Notes: generated by a model from the sequence alone, not told the origin. DNA of 64,000 nucleotides from Streptomyces netropsis (GCF_014203545.1 NZ_JACHJG010000002.1:1-64000); one strand, 5' to 3'; counted from the stretch's first letter, positions 44,065 through 57,096 are shown. A program made the numbers and translations.

Positions 44065-45687
44065 ATGAGACCGAGACGACTGCTTCTCGCGCTGTGCGCC
44101 GCGGCCGTCGGCCTGACGTTGGGTGTGAGCCCCGCCGCGGCCGCGGAACCGCCTCCAGAGTTCGGCACCGACTGGCACGACCCGGTCACCGCCACGCCGC
44201 CCGTGGCCACCCCGGACACCACCTCGTGCAAAGTGACCGTCGCCGAGACCGAGTTCCGCGACTACACGCCCTACAAGAGCACCTACACGCCCCCCAAGGG
44301 ATGTGGCGACCGCTGGAACAAGGTCGTCCTACGGCTCGAAGGATCCGTCGCAGGACGGCAGTACGACCGTCTGGGCTACCTCCAGATAGGCGGTGTGGAG
44401 GTCCTGCGCACCTCCACACCGGAACCCTCACCCCAGGGCATCGCCTGGAACGTGGAGAAGGACGTCACCCGTTACGCGGCCACCCTGCGCTCCGACCAGC
44501 CCGTCGAGATGCTCATCGGCAACCTCGTGAACGACACATACACCGGGGTCATCAAGGTCAAGGTGACCCTGACCTTCTACGCGGCCGAGGGCCGGGTGAA
44601 GCCGGCCCTCGCCCCCGACAAGGTCCTGACCCTGGACGGGGCGCGCACCGAAGGCGGCGTCCACGAAGGGCGGTTGACCACACCGCGCAACAGCGAGCGG
44701 ATCGTGGCCGAGGTGTACGCCACCGGCTCGGGCGGAGGCTGTGAGGAATTCTGGTACCTCACCGTGCCGGACGAGGCCCCCTACTCGTGCAAGGCCAAGA
44801 ACGGTCCGTACCGAGAGGTGCAGGTCTCGGTGGACGGCCGGCTCGCCGGGATCGCCGCGCCCTACCCGACCGTGTGGACCGGCGGCTGGTCCAACCCCTT
44901 CCTCTGGTACGTGATTCCCGGACCGCGCGCCTTTGACGTCCGGCCTGTGGAGTACGACCTCACGCCCTTCGCCGGCCTGCTGAACGACGGCAAGCCGCAC
45001 CGCGTCGCCATCTCGGTCGCCGGAGTGCCCGAGGGCCAGAGCGGCTGGAGCACCCCCACCAACATCCTGGTCTGGCAGGACGCGAAAGCCACCCGGGTCA
45101 CGGGCGCGCTCACCGCACACACGGTGGGGGACCTCGCAAACACCACGGGGTACAAGCCCGGCGCGGAGCACCGGTTGACCTCCGAGGGCGGGCATTCCCT
45201 CACGGTCGCGGGTTACGTGGACACCTCGCACGGCCGGGTCACGACGACCGTTGCCCGCAAGGTCGCCGGTACCTCCGTCCACCGCTGGACCGACGGCGAG
45301 TCGACGGACGCGCTGCGGGCCCGTTGGAGCGACGACGAAACGGTGACCGTCGACGGACGCGGCCCCGCGACCACGACCAGGGCCCACCGCGCGTACAGCA
45401 TGGACGGTGAGATCACCATCGGCACGGGGGACCGGCTGCGCACGGTGATGACCATGGGCGACCGGGCGGACACGGTCACGCTGCGTGGCCGTCAACGGGT
45501 GGGATGGTCCCGGCTGGACGACACCTACACGGGTGACGCGGCCTACAACCAGAACGTGCCGCGCGACCAGCGGCATGCGACGGGCGTCTCGCGTGAGCGC
45601 TACCGCCTGTACGGCCCGGGAGTCTGTTACGACCGGAGCCTGGCCACGGCACAAGGGGACCTGACGGAGGACCGGCAGGGCTGCTGA
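44065..45687 (+). CDS. Secreted PNGase A-family peptide:N-glycanase-like protein
   Basis: A 540-residue protein from ATG 44065. The signal peptide is MRPRRLLLALCAAAVGLTLG to the AAA region near residue 27. The mature part contains family segments: VAETEFRDYTPYKSTYTPP, WNKVVLRLEGSVAGRQYDRL, GGVEVLRTSTPEPS and, later, YPTVWTGGWSNPFLW. This is the architecture of peptide-N4-(N-acetyl-glucosaminyl)asparagine amidase A, which releases N-glycans from glycopeptides. It would act outside the cell on eukaryotic glycoproteins. Divergent from the ABC exporter pair. Confidence 0.8.
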   Translation: MRPRRLLLALCAAAVGLTLGVSPAAAAEPPPEFGTDWHDPVTATPPVATPDTTSCKVTVAETEFRDYTPYKSTYTPPKGCGDRWNKVVLRLEGSVAGRQYDRLGYLQIGGVEVLRTSTPEPSPQGIAWNVEKDVTRYAATLRSDQPVEMLIGNLVNDTYTGVIKVKVTLTFYAAEGRVKPALAPDKVLTLDGARTEGGVHEGRLTTPRNSERIVAEVYATGSGGGCEEFWYLTVPDEAPYSCKAKNGPYREVQVSVDGRLAGIAAPYPTVWTGGWSNPFLWYVIPGPRAFDVRPVEYDLTPFAGLLNDGKPHRVAISVAGVPEGQSGWSTPTNILVWQDAKATRVTGALTAHTVGDLANTTGYKPGAEHRLTSEGGHSLTVAGYVDTSHGRVTTTVARKVAGTSVHRWTDGESTDALRARWSDDETVTVDGRGPATTTRAHRAYSMDGEITIGTGDRLRTVMTMGDRADTVTLRGRQRVGWSRLDDTYTGDAAYNQNVPRDQRHATGVSRERYRLYGPGVCYDRSLATAQGDLTEDRQGC

Positions 45688-45787
45688 CCGCCCACCCGGG
45701 GCGGGTTCGCGGGGCCGGAGCGCCTCGCGGGCCCGCCCTGCGCGTTTACGGGGCGACGGCCCCCGGCGCCGTGCTGTCCGGCGTGCG

Positions 45788-46228
45788 TCAGCAGCCGCGC
45801 TCCGGGCCCGCCATGAGCTCGTCCAGCAGGCTGCCGAGCACGACACGCTGTTCGGTGCTCAGCGGGGCGAGTATGTCCTCCACGGCCGTGCGCCGCGCCT
45901 CGCGCAGCGCACGCAGCGTCGACCGGCCCTGGTCGGTGATCTCGATCCGGATGACCCGGCGATTGGAAGGGTCCGGCACCCGGCGCACCGCGCCGTTGGC
46001 CTCCAACGCGTCGACCAGCGTGGTGACCGCCCGGGGCACGACCTCGAGGCGCTGCGCCAGATCCGCCATGCGCGGTGGTTCCTCGTAGTGCGAGACGGTG
46101 CGGAGCAGCCGGGACTGGGCGGGCGTGATGCCGACCGGGTCGAGGTAACGCTTCTGCGCGCGGTGGAGCCGACGGGTGAGGCGCAGCAGCTGCTCGGCGA
46201 GCTGCCCGGACGGATCGGGAGCGGTCAT
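45788..46228 (-). CDS. MarR-family transcriptional regulator
   Basis: A 146-residue protein from ATG 46228 (MTAPDPSGQLAEQL). It has the winged helix-turn-helix of MarR proteins: ITPAQSRLLRTVSHYEEPPR, MADLAQRLEVVPRAVTTLVD and RRVPDPSNRRVIRIEITDQG, with the wing. It is divergent from the ABC exporter at 46340, with a 111-base shared control region, so it probably represses that exporter. The ligand is unknown. Confidence 0.88.
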   Translation of the reverse strand: MTAPDPSGQLAEQLLRLTRRLHRAQKRYLDPVGITPAQSRLLRTVSHYEEPPRMADLAQRLEVVPRAVTTLVDALEANGAVRRVPDPSNRRVIRIEITDQGRSTLRALREARRTAVEDILAPLSTEQRVVLGSLLDELMAGPERGC

Positions 46229-46256
46229 GATCAAGAGAATACCAGGACCCAGTACA

Positions 46257-46286
46257 TTGTGAGTATAGGTAACAGTGAGCTATGCT
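46257..46286 (+). promoter_or_regulatory. Probable promoter of the MarR-controlled ABC exporter
   Basis: TTGTGA at 46257-46262 and TATGCT at 46281-46286, separated by 18 bases, resemble vegetative -35 and -10 elements. The pentamer GTGAG occurs three times across it (46259, 46275 and 46289). MarR binding in this gap would block the exporter promoter. Confidence 0.4.
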
Positions 46287-46339
46287 CGGTGAGCGGTGTT
46301 GGATTCACCTTCGCTGTCCCGATCCCTCTGAAGGAGCCC

Positions 46340-48136
46340 ATGCGTCACGACGAACCGGACTGGACGCCCCCGCCCGCAGACCCGGAGCAACCCGCGCAAC
46401 TGCGCCGTATCCTCCGTCTCTTCCGCCCCTACCGCGGCCGTCTCGCCCTCGTCGGCCTGCTCGTCGCCGCCTCTTCGCTCGTCTCGGTGGCCTCGCCGTT
46501 CCTGCTGCGGGAGGTCCTCGACGTCGCCATTCCCGACGGCCGTACCGGTCTGCTGAGCCTGCTGGCGCTCGGCATGATCGCCGCAGCGGTCGTGAACAGC
46601 GTCTTCGGCGTTCTGCAGACCCTCATCTCCACCACGGTCGGCCAGCGCGTCATGCACGATCTGCGGACCGCGGTCTACGGCCGGCTCCAGAGCATGCCGC
46701 TGGCCTTCTTCACCAAGACCCGCACCGGCGAGGTGCAGTCCCGTATCGCCAATGACATCGGTGGCATGCAGGCGACGGTGACGTCCACCGCCACCTCCCT
46801 GGTCTCCAACCTCACCAGCGTGGTCGCCACGGTCGTGGCGATGCTCGCCCTGGACTGGCGCCTGACCGTCGTCTCGCTCCTTCTCCTGCCGGTGTTCGTG
46901 TGGATCAGCCGCCGCGTCGGCAGCGAGCGCAAGAAGATCACCTCCCAGCGTCAGAAACAGATGGCGGCCATGGCTGCCATGGTCACGGAATCGCTGTCCG
47001 TCAGCGGGATCCTGCTCGGCCGCACGATGGGCCGTGCCGACTCCCTGACCAAGACCTTCGAGAAAGAATCCGAGCGGCTGGTCGGGCTCGAAGTGCGGGC
47101 GAACATGGCCGGGCGGTGGAAGATGTCCGTCATCGGCATCGTCATGGCCGCCATGCCAGCCGTTATCTACTGGGCCGCCGGAATGGCCCTGCGGACGGGC
47201 GGGCCCGACATCTCGATCGGTACGCTCGTCGCCTTCGTCTCCCTCCAGCAGGGGCTCTTCCGGCCCACGGTCAGCCTGCTGTCCACCGGTGTGCAGATGC
47301 AGGTCTCCCTGGCCCTCTTCCACCGCATCTTCGAGTACCTCGATCTGCCCGTGGACATCGCCGAGCCCGAGAAGCCGGTGCGGCTGGAGAAGATCCGCGG
47401 CGAGGTCCGCTTCGACTCCGTCTCCTTCTCCTACGACCCGTCGACGGAGACCCTCTCGGGCATCGACCTGTCCGTCCCGGCCGGCAGCAGCCTGGCCGTC
47501 GTGGGGCCGACCGGCTCGGGCAAGAGCACGCTCAGCTATCTCGTCCCCCGGCTCTACGACGTCACCGGCGGCCGGGTGCTGATCGACGGGGTCGACGTCC
47601 GCGACCTCGACTTCGACACGCTCGCCCGCGCGGTCGGGGTGGTCTCGCAGGAGACCTATCTCTTCCATGCTTCCGTCGCCGACAATCTCCGCTTCGCCAA
47701 GCCCGATGCGACGGACGACGAGATCAGGGCCGCCGCGCGGGCGGCGCAGATCCACGACCACATCGCCTCCCTGCCCGACGGCTACGACACTCTCGTGGGA
47801 GAACGCGGTTATCGCTTTTCCGGCGGCGAGAAGCAGCGTCTGGCCATAGCCCGGACGATCCTGCGCGACCCGCCCGTGCTCGTCCTGGACGAGGCGACCA
47901 GCGCGCTGGACACCCGCACCGAGTACGCCGTGCAGAAGGCCCTCGACGCCTTGTCCGAGGGGCGGACGACGATCACCATCGCGCACCGGCTCTCCACGGT
48001 CCGCGACGCCGACCAGATCATCGTCCTTGACGGCGGTCGCATCGCCGAGCGCGGAACCCATCAGGAACTCCTCGCGGGTGCGGGCCCGTATGCCGCCCTT
48101 GTCCGGCGCGATACGCGGCTCACGGCAAGGGTCTGA
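46340..48136 (+). CDS. ABC exporter (MDR-type permease-ATPase)
   Basis: A 598-residue half-transporter from ATG 46340 with AAGGAG 4-9 bases upstream. Six membrane helices lie in residues 30-310. The ATPase has Walker A VGPTGSGKS, Q-loop GVVSQETYLF, signature FSGGEKQR, Walker B VLVLDEATSALD and switch His in TIAHRLST. All catalytic motifs are intact, so it can work as a homodimer. Divergent from the MarR gene, which points to a drug-responsive efflux pump. An upstream in-frame frame to 46088 is antisense of the regulator. Confidence 0.88.
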   Translation: MRHDEPDWTPPPADPEQPAQLRRILRLFRPYRGRLALVGLLVAASSLVSVASPFLLREVLDVAIPDGRTGLLSLLALGMIAAAVVNSVFGVLQTLISTTVGQRVMHDLRTAVYGRLQSMPLAFFTKTRTGEVQSRIANDIGGMQATVTSTATSLVSNLTSVVATVVAMLALDWRLTVVSLLLLPVFVWISRRVGSERKKITSQRQKQMAAMAAMVTESLSVSGILLGRTMGRADSLTKTFEKESERLVGLEVRANMAGRWKMSVIGIVMAAMPAVIYWAAGMALRTGGPDISIGTLVAFVSLQQGLFRPTVSLLSTGVQMQVSLALFHRIFEYLDLPVDIAEPEKPVRLEKIRGEVRFDSVSFSYDPSTETLSGIDLSVPAGSSLAVVGPTGSGKSTLSYLVPRLYDVTGGRVLIDGVDVRDLDFDTLARAVGVVSQETYLFHASVADNLRFAKPDATDDEIRAAARAAQIHDHIASLPDGYDTLVGERGYRFSGGEKQRLAIARTILRDPPVLVLDEATSALDTRTEYAVQKALDALSEGRTTITIAHRLSTVRDADQIIVLDGGRIAERGTHQELLAGAGPYAALVRRDTRLTARV

Positions 48137-48143
48137 TCCTCCC

Positions 48144-49409
48144 TCAGAGAGTCTCGAGGTCGACGGCCTCGGCCATGATCCGGTAACCGGCGTCGTTGGG
48201 GTGCTTGCGGTCACCACTGTCGTAGGCCGGTTCGAGCACCTGGGGGTCGTCGGGCGAGGCCAGAGCCCGGTCGAAGTCGGCGACCCCGTCGTACTCACCG
48301 GAGGTGCGGATCCAGTCGTTGAGCGCGACGCGCTTCGCCTCGGCCGACGGAGTGTGGTACTCCGCCCCCTTGAACGGCAGGATGGTCGCCCCGATGACCT
48401 TGACGCCGCGGTGGTGAGCCTGCTTGATCAGCCTTCGGTATCCGGCTATCAACTCAGCCACCGTCACCTCCGGGTTGGGCTTGTACGTCGGCAGGTCCAC
48501 CTCGCTGAAACCGATGTCGTTGAGCCCGGCGAACACCAACACGGAGCGGACACCAGGCTTGTCGAGAACATCGCGTCCGAAGCGGTCCACGGCCCGGTCG
48601 CCGTACCAGGCGGAGTCGTTGAGCATGAGGTTTCCACCGATCCCCGCGTTGACGACGGCCAGCGGGCGGCCCGCGGCGGTGAGGCGCTCGGCGAGTGCGT
48701 CGGGGTAGCGGCGGTTCGCCCCCACGGTGGATCCGTAGCCGTCCGTGATGGAGTCCCCGAAAGCCACCACCGTCTCGAAGGGGACGGTGTTCCCCGACAG
48801 CTCGACGTCGGAGAGGTAGTACCAGGAATGGGTGACCTCGCCGAAACGCTCGCCGCCGACGTCGGCGGTGCGGTCGCCGGTGGCGCGGTAGCTGTTGGCG
48901 TACGCCTGCGAGTGGAACGTCGAGGGCCCGGTCGGCTCCTCGAAATACAGGGTCACGGTCACCGAGTCGAACGGTTCCACCGGCAGTTCCGTCGCGTCGC
49001 CGACGGTCTCGCCACCGACGGGGATCGTCACCGATGAAGCCCCGTCGAACGACAGCTCCCTCATGGTGCCGGGCCGGGTTGCCGCGCCCTCGTCGGTCAG
49101 CGCGAGAGTCGCGGCGCTGACGGTCAGCGGCTCGGTGCCGAACCGGTTCGACAGTCGGATGCGGGCCGCCGTGCCCTTTCCGGTGACGCGGACGATCTGG
49201 CGCACGGACTGCTGAGCGAACCCGGTCTCCGACCAGTTCTCCTCGAAGCCGCTGCTGGGCCGCTGGACCGGCACCGACCAGCCCGCAGACCACCGGGCCG
49301 CCGTGGCCGTGCGGCCCTGAGTCCGGTCGTGGGTCCGGCCCCGGGCCTCGCCGAGTACCGAGGTCGTGAAGTCGTGCTCCTGGACGGAGTGCTGTCCCTG
49401 AACGGTCAT
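48144..49409 (-). CDS. SGNH/GDSL-family hydrolase
   Basis: A 421-residue protein from ATG 49409 with GAGGAAGG upstream. The N-terminal 200 residues are a beta-rich domain (RQIVRVTGKGTAARIRLSNR). The C-terminal domain has SGNH block I VVAFGDSITDGYGS, block II Gly in VNAGIGGN, block III GLNDIG and block V DRKHPNDAGY, giving the Ser, Gly, Asn and His/Asp set. It is probably an esterase acting on acylated carbohydrate. No signal peptide is visible at the chosen start. It is convergent with the ABC exporter, 8 bases apart. Confidence 0.85.
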   Translation of the reverse strand: MTVQGQHSVQEHDFTTSVLGEARGRTHDRTQGRTATAARWSAGWSVPVQRPSSGFEENWSETGFAQQSVRQIVRVTGKGTAARIRLSNRFGTEPLTVSAATLALTDEGAATRPGTMRELSFDGASSVTIPVGGETVGDATELPVEPFDSVTVTLYFEEPTGPSTFHSQAYANSYRATGDRTADVGGERFGEVTHSWYYLSDVELSGNTVPFETVVAFGDSITDGYGSTVGANRRYPDALAERLTAAGRPLAVVNAGIGGNLMLNDSAWYGDRAVDRFGRDVLDKPGVRSVLVFAGLNDIGFSEVDLPTYKPNPEVTVAELIAGYRRLIKQAHHRGVKVIGATILPFKGAEYHTPSAEAKRVALNDWIRTSGEYDGVADFDRALASPDDPQVLEPAYDSGDRKHPNDAGYRIMAEAVDLETL

Positions 49410-49454
49410 GATCAAGCCTTCCTCGCGTGATGTGCGGTGCTGAGGAAAAGCCTG

Positions 49455-50714
49455 CTACTCGAAGATCGCCCCACCCAGACCTCTCCGCTTGATACGCACC
49501 CGGTGCGTACCACTGGCAGGGTCACCTTCACCGAGATGCGCCGACGCGCGTCGCTCGTGCGGGCCAAGCATCGAAGACGTCGCGAACTCGGCCCGGATCG
49601 CGGCCGTATGCTCCCCGGCGGCGGGCACCGCGCCCATGGCCGCTTCCCTGCCCCGCACCTCGACCGGTGGCAACAAGCCGCGCAGCGGCCCTGCGGGCGA
49701 GCCGAAGTCACGCCAGCGCTCGCGCGCCGTCAACTGCGGGTGGTCGGCGAACTCCCCGACGGTCCGCAAGCGAGCGTTGGCGATGCCGGCACCGTCGAGG
49801 AGGGCGAGGAGCCCGTCCGCCGTATGGCGGGCGAAGTCCGCCTCCATGACGGCCGTCAGTTCGTCGTCGTGTGCCCGGCGTAGCGGATTGTCGGCGAAAC
49901 GCGGGTCACGGATGAGTGCGGGCCGGCCCAGCACCTGTGAACAGAGAGCCACCCACTCGCGGTCGTTCTGCACGCTCAGGAACACGCGTGCGCCGTCGCC
50001 GCACGCGTAGTGCCCGTACGGGGAGATGGACGGGTGACGGGCCCCGCTGCGGGCGATGGGCGCACCTCCGTACGCCTGGGCGAAGTACGGGTGCCCCATC
50101 CACTCGGCGAGCGCGTCGAAGAGGGAGACCGACAGCGCCGAGCCCTGGCCTGTGCGCTCGCGTTCGTACAGCGCGGTCAGCAGGCCCGTGTAGGCGTACA
50201 TCCCACCGGCGATGTCCGCGACGGAAATGCCCGGACGGGCCGGGGCGTCGGGGCTGCCGGTGATCGACACCAGCCCGACCTCGCACTGGATCAGCAGGTC
50301 GTAGGCCTTCTTGTCGCGATACGGGCCTTCGGGGCCGTATCCGGAGACATCGCAGGTGATCAAGCGCGGATCACGGGCGCGCAGCGTCTCGGCGCCGAGG
50401 CCCAGCCGGTCGGCCGCGCCGGGGCCGAGGTTCTGGATGAAGATGTCGGCGCGAGCCAGGAGACGGTCGAGCAGCGAGCGGTCCGTGGGGTCCTTGAGGT
50501 CGAGGGCAACACTCTCCTTGCCCCGATTGATCCAGACGAAATAGGCGGAGAGCCCCTTGACGCTTCGGTCGTATCCGCGGGCGAAGTCACCTCGACCCGG
50601 TCGTTCGATTTTGATCACGCGCGCGCCGAGGTCCGCGAGCTGACGGGTGGCGAAAGGCGCGGCGACGGCCTGCTCAAGGGCGACGACGGTGATGCCGTGC
50701 AGGGGCAGTTCCAT
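49455..50714 (-). CDS. CaiB/BaiF-type CoA-transferase
   Basis: A 419-residue protein from ATG 50714 (MELPLHGITVVALEQAVAAP) with AAGGAGGAG upstream. Class III CoA-transferase features: ADLGARVIKIERPGRGDFAR, NRGKESVALDLKD, the catalytic-type Asp in AYDLLIQCEVGL, and ISVADIAGGMYAYTGLLTAL. It moves CoA between carboxylic acids. The C-terminal 40 residues (HERRASAHLGEGDPASG) are a nonconserved extension. Substrate unknown. Not obviously in an operon with its neighbours. Confidence 0.85.
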   Translation of the reverse strand: MELPLHGITVVALEQAVAAPFATRQLADLGARVIKIERPGRGDFARGYDRSVKGLSAYFVWINRGKESVALDLKDPTDRSLLDRLLARADIFIQNLGPGAADRLGLGAETLRARDPRLITCDVSGYGPEGPYRDKKAYDLLIQCEVGLVSITGSPDAPARPGISVADIAGGMYAYTGLLTALYERERTGQGSALSVSLFDALAEWMGHPYFAQAYGGAPIARSGARHPSISPYGHYACGDGARVFLSVQNDREWVALCSQVLGRPALIRDPRFADNPLRRAHDDELTAVMEADFARHTADGLLALLDGAGIANARLRTVGEFADHPQLTARERWRDFGSPAGPLRGLLPPVEVRGREAAMGAVPAAGEHTAAIRAEFATSSMLGPHERRASAHLGEGDPASGTHRVRIKRRGLGGAIFE

Positions 50715-50854
50715 CACTCCTCCTTCATCGGCGTGATCATATGACCGGGCCTGTGGACAGTTCACCACCCGCAGGACTCGGGCCTCCTACTCTGGCGCTC
50801 ATGGGAACAAAGGAACCACCGCCCAAGGGGCGTTGACGGAAACCGTGGCCGAAG

Positions 50855-53971
<3,117 letters not shown>

Positions 53972-54113
53972 TCAGCTCCAGTGAGGGACGTCGGGAGAAG
54001 AGGACGCGGGGACGGGACACGGCAGCGACATACGGTGGAAAACCGCCGAAGAGCACGAAGGGCCAGGATCGGACAGGACGCCCGCACCTCACAAGCCCCG
54101 CGCCCGGCGAGGC

Positions 54114-54803
54114 TCACATCGACCGAGGATCGCCGTCCACCAGGATCACTTCGAGGGTGCGCGGACCATGGACGCCCTCGACCCGGTCCAGTTCGATGTC
54201 GCTGGTCGCGGACGGACCCGAGATCCAGGTCAACGGCCGCCCGGGAGCCAGCCGTTCGAGGGCCTGCGGCACCGAGTCCACGATCTGGTCCGCGATCCGC
54301 ACCACGCACAGATGATGGTCGGGCACGAGTGAGATGCGACGGCGACCCTGGTCCGGGCCCGAGTCGAGGACCACCGTGCCGGTCTCGGCGATGGCCAGCG
54401 CGCATCCGGTGACGACGCTGTCCGCGCCGTCCAGCTCCCGCGGCGTCAGAGCCACGGAGTCCGTCACCAGGTCCACTCGGGCTCCGGCAAGCCATCCGCC
54501 CGGCAGCCCGGTCGGTACGACCACGCGGCGGGCGCCACGCGACGCGAGCAGCCGCCCCAGGAGCGGAGGCAGTCCGGCCGTGTCCGTGCGGTGCACGACG
54601 GCGCGGTAGTCCGCGAGATTCTCGGCGAGGAGGTCGACGGATTCGGCGGGTGTCCGCTCACCGTGCGCGCGGAGATAGTCGCGGACGACGGGGTGATCGC
54701 GCGGGCGCTCGTACCGCGGCACATCCGCCAGTGCGCGCCGGATCCGCCCGAGGATCCGTTCCCTGCTCGCGTCGCCGCCGACATCGCCGGAAGCCGCACT
54801 CAT
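54114..54803 (-). CDS. lutC: Lactate utilisation protein C (LUD domain)
   Basis: A 229-residue protein from ATG 54803, overlapping the lutB stop (54800-54803). LUD-domain features: RGARRVVVPTGLPGGWL, SVVTGCALAIAETGTVVLDS, SLVPDHHLCVVRIADQIVD and PLTWISGPSATSDIELDRVE with GVHGP. LutABC together oxidise L-lactate to pyruvate. LutC is the small subunit without Fe-S clusters. It is the last gene of the operon. Confidence 0.9.
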   Translation of the reverse strand: MSAASGDVGGDASRERILGRIRRALADVPRYERPRDHPVVRDYLRAHGERTPAESVDLLAENLADYRAVVHRTDTAGLPPLLGRLLASRGARRVVVPTGLPGGWLAGARVDLVTDSVALTPRELDGADSVVTGCALAIAETGTVVLDSGPDQGRRRISLVPDHHLCVVRIADQIVDSVPQALERLAPGRPLTWISGPSATSDIELDRVEGVHGPRTLEVILVDGDPRSM

Positions 54804-56329
54804 GACGCCTGCTCCCGGGACCGGGTGCCCGCCGGTCCGCCCCGGGTGCGGGCCCACCAGTCCCGGAACGACTCGGCGGGCATCCGGGGCAGCTCGCGGG
54901 TATCCGTCCAGGCGCGGCCCGGCCCGGGCAGCCGTCGCGGGTGGAAGCGGCGGGTGCGGGCGGCAAGGCGCTGACCGTGGCGGAGCGCGGCGGGGTGGTC
55001 CAGGACCCAGCCGGCGGTACGCATCAGCGCACGCTCGGCGGCGTGCCTCTTGGCCGGTTTGATGACGGTCCTCGTGCCGCGGACGGTCACCTCTCCACCC
55101 TCCACGACCCGCTCGCGCAGGTGGACGAGGACCTCCGGGATGTCGATGGCGACCGGGCAGACCTCGTAGCAGGCGCCGCACAGAGAGGAGGCAAAGGGAA
55201 GCGACTCCTCCAACGCGGAGGTGAGGCCGCGCAACTGCGGTGTGAGGATCGCGCCGATCGGCCCCGGGTAGGGCGAGCCGTACGCGTGCCCGCCGGCCCG
55301 CTCGTACACGGGGCAGACGTTCAGGCAGGCCGAACAGCGGATGCAGCGCAGCGCCTGGCGGCCGGTCCGATCGGCGAGCGTGTCGGTGCGGCCGTTGTCG
55401 AGCAGCACGAGATGGAAGGCGCGTGGGCCGTCCTCGGCGGTGGTCCCCGTCCACATCGAGGTGTACGGGTTCATGCGCTCGGCTGTCGAGGAGCGGGGGA
55501 GCAGTTGGAGGAAGACTTCAAGGTCCTGCCAGGTCGGCACGGTCTTCTCGATGCCGACGACCGAGATCAGGGTCTCCGGGAGGGTGAGGCACATCCGGCC
55601 GTTGCCCTCCGATTCCACGACCACGAGGGTGCCGGTCTCGGCGACCATGAAGTTGGCACCCGAAATCGCGACGTTGATGCTCAGGAACTTCTCGCGCAGG
55701 TGCAGCCGAGCGGCCTCGGCGAGATCGGCGGGACGGTCGGTCAGCCCTTCCGGCGCCGGGCGCCCCCACTGCGCCATCCGGTCGCGGAAGATGTCGCGGA
55801 TCTCGCCGCGGTTGCGGTGGATCGCGGGGACCAGGATGTGTGACGGCAGATCGTCGCCGAGCTGCACGATCAGCTCGGCGAGGTCGGTCTCGTACGCCCG
55901 GATCCCCGCCTCCGAGAGGGCCGCGTTGAGGCCGATCTCCTGGGTGACCATGGATTTGACCTTGACGACTTCGCGCTCGCCCGTGGCACGCACGAGTTCG
56001 GTCACGATGCGGTTCGCCTCGGCGGCATCCGCCGCCCAGTGGACGGTGCCCCCGGCCCGGGTCACGTTCTCCTCCAACCGGACCAGATAGTGGTCGAGGT
56101 GACGCAGGGTCCGGTCCTTGATGGCGGCTCCGGCGGCGCGCAGCCGCTCCCAGTCGTCCAGCTCGGCGACGGCCGCGGCGCGCTTGGCGCGGATGGTGTG
56201 CGTCGCGCGCCGGAGGTTGGCGCGCAGTCCGCTGTCCCGGGTCGAGACGGCGGCGGCTCGTGGAAAGGCGGGCATGCCCAGGTAAGTCGCGTGGGCGGAG
56301 CCGCCCGTAGGGCTCACGGCGCCGCTCAC
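54800..56329 (-). CDS. lutB: Lactate utilisation protein B (Fe-S/LUD)
   Basis: A 509-residue protein from GTG 56329, which overlaps the lutA stop (GTGA). The N-terminus VSGAVSPTGG leads to GMPAFPRAAA, matching relatives. A LUD domain (SINVAISGANFMVAETGTLV; GNGRMCLTLPE) is followed by two 4Fe-4S clusters, CIRCSACLNVCP and CGACYEVCP, and a helical C-terminus. It passes electrons from lactate oxidation. ATG 56275 is an alternative start. Confidence 0.9.
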   Translation of the reverse strand: MSGAVSPTGGSAHATYLGMPAFPRAAAVSTRDSGLRANLRRATHTIRAKRAAAVAELDDWERLRAAGAAIKDRTLRHLDHYLVRLEENVTRAGGTVHWAADAAEANRIVTELVRATGEREVVKVKSMVTQEIGLNAALSEAGIRAYETDLAELIVQLGDDLPSHILVPAIHRNRGEIRDIFRDRMAQWGRPAPEGLTDRPADLAEAARLHLREKFLSINVAISGANFMVAETGTLVVVESEGNGRMCLTLPETLISVVGIEKTVPTWQDLEVFLQLLPRSSTAERMNPYTSMWTGTTAEDGPRAFHLVLLDNGRTDTLADRTGRQALRCIRCSACLNVCPVYERAGGHAYGSPYPGPIGAILTPQLRGLTSALEESLPFASSLCGACYEVCPVAIDIPEVLVHLRERVVEGGEVTVRGTRTVIKPAKRHAAERALMRTAGWVLDHPAALRHGQRLAARTRRFHPRRLPGPGRAWTDTRELPRMPAESFRDWWARTRGGPAGTRSREQAS

Positions 56330-57078
56330 AGGGCGCTGCCTTCCGTACAGGCGAGGATCTCCGCGATATGGACAGGGCGGACGGCGGAGCCATCGCGGGC
56401 GAGCGTGCCGCCGATGTGCAGGAGACAGGAATTGTCGACCGCGCACACGGCCGTCGCACCGGTCTCCGTGAGCGCGCGGGCCTTGTCGGCACCCATCGCG
56501 GCGGACACGGCGGGGTTCTTGACGGCGAAGGTGCCACCGAAGCCGCAGCACTCCTCGGCCCCGGCAGGCTTCCGCAGTTCGATGCCCCGCACCTTCTCCA
56601 GGAGCCGTAGCGGCCGGTCGCCGAGGCCCAGTACCCGCAGCCCGTGGCAGGTCGGGTGGTAGGTGACGGTGTGGGGAAAGTACGCCCCGACGTCCGTCAC
56701 CCCGAGGACGTCGACCAGGAACTCGGTCAGCTCATAGGTCTTGGCCACCGCGCCCGCCGCCGCCTCGGACATCGTGCCGCCCCGCCCCTCGGCGGCCGCC
56801 TTGGCGGCGATCCGCGGGTAGTTGTCGCGGATCATTGCGGTACAGGAAGCGGACGGGGTGACCACGTGGTCGAAGTCCTGGAAGGCGGTGGCGTAGCGGC
56901 GCATCAACGGCTCCGCCTGGTGGCGGTAGCCCGTGTTGAACTGCGGTTGACCGCAGCAGCTCTGCGTCATGGGGAAGTCGACCTGAACGCCGAGCCGCTC
57001 CAGCAGGGTGACGACGGCCTGACCGGTGCGCGGGTAGAGCGTGTCATTGACGCAGGTGACGAACAGCCCCACACGCAT
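56326..57078 (-). CDS. lutA: Lactate utilisation protein A (CCG-domain Fe-S oxidoreductase)
   Basis: A 250-residue protein from ATG 57078 with GAGGAGG upstream. It has two Cys-rich CCG domains: TQSCCGQPQFNTGY and GAEECCGFGGTFAVKN, plus VTPSASCTAMIRDNYP and AVDNSCLLHIGG. This is the first gene of the lutABC operon. No FadR/GntR-type LutR gene is adjacent, so regulation is not visible here. Confidence 0.9.
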   Translation of the reverse strand: MRVGLFVTCVNDTLYPRTGQAVVTLLERLGVQVDFPMTQSCCGQPQFNTGYRHQAEPLMRRYATAFQDFDHVVTPSASCTAMIRDNYPRIAAKAAAEGRGGTMSEAAAGAVAKTYELTEFLVDVLGVTDVGAYFPHTVTYHPTCHGLRVLGLGDRPLRLLEKVRGIELRKPAGAEECCGFGGTFAVKNPAVSAAMGADKARALTETGATAVCAVDNSCLLHIGGTLARDGSAVRPVHIAEILACTEGSAL

Positions 57079-57096
57079 GATTCCTCCTCGCGCGGC

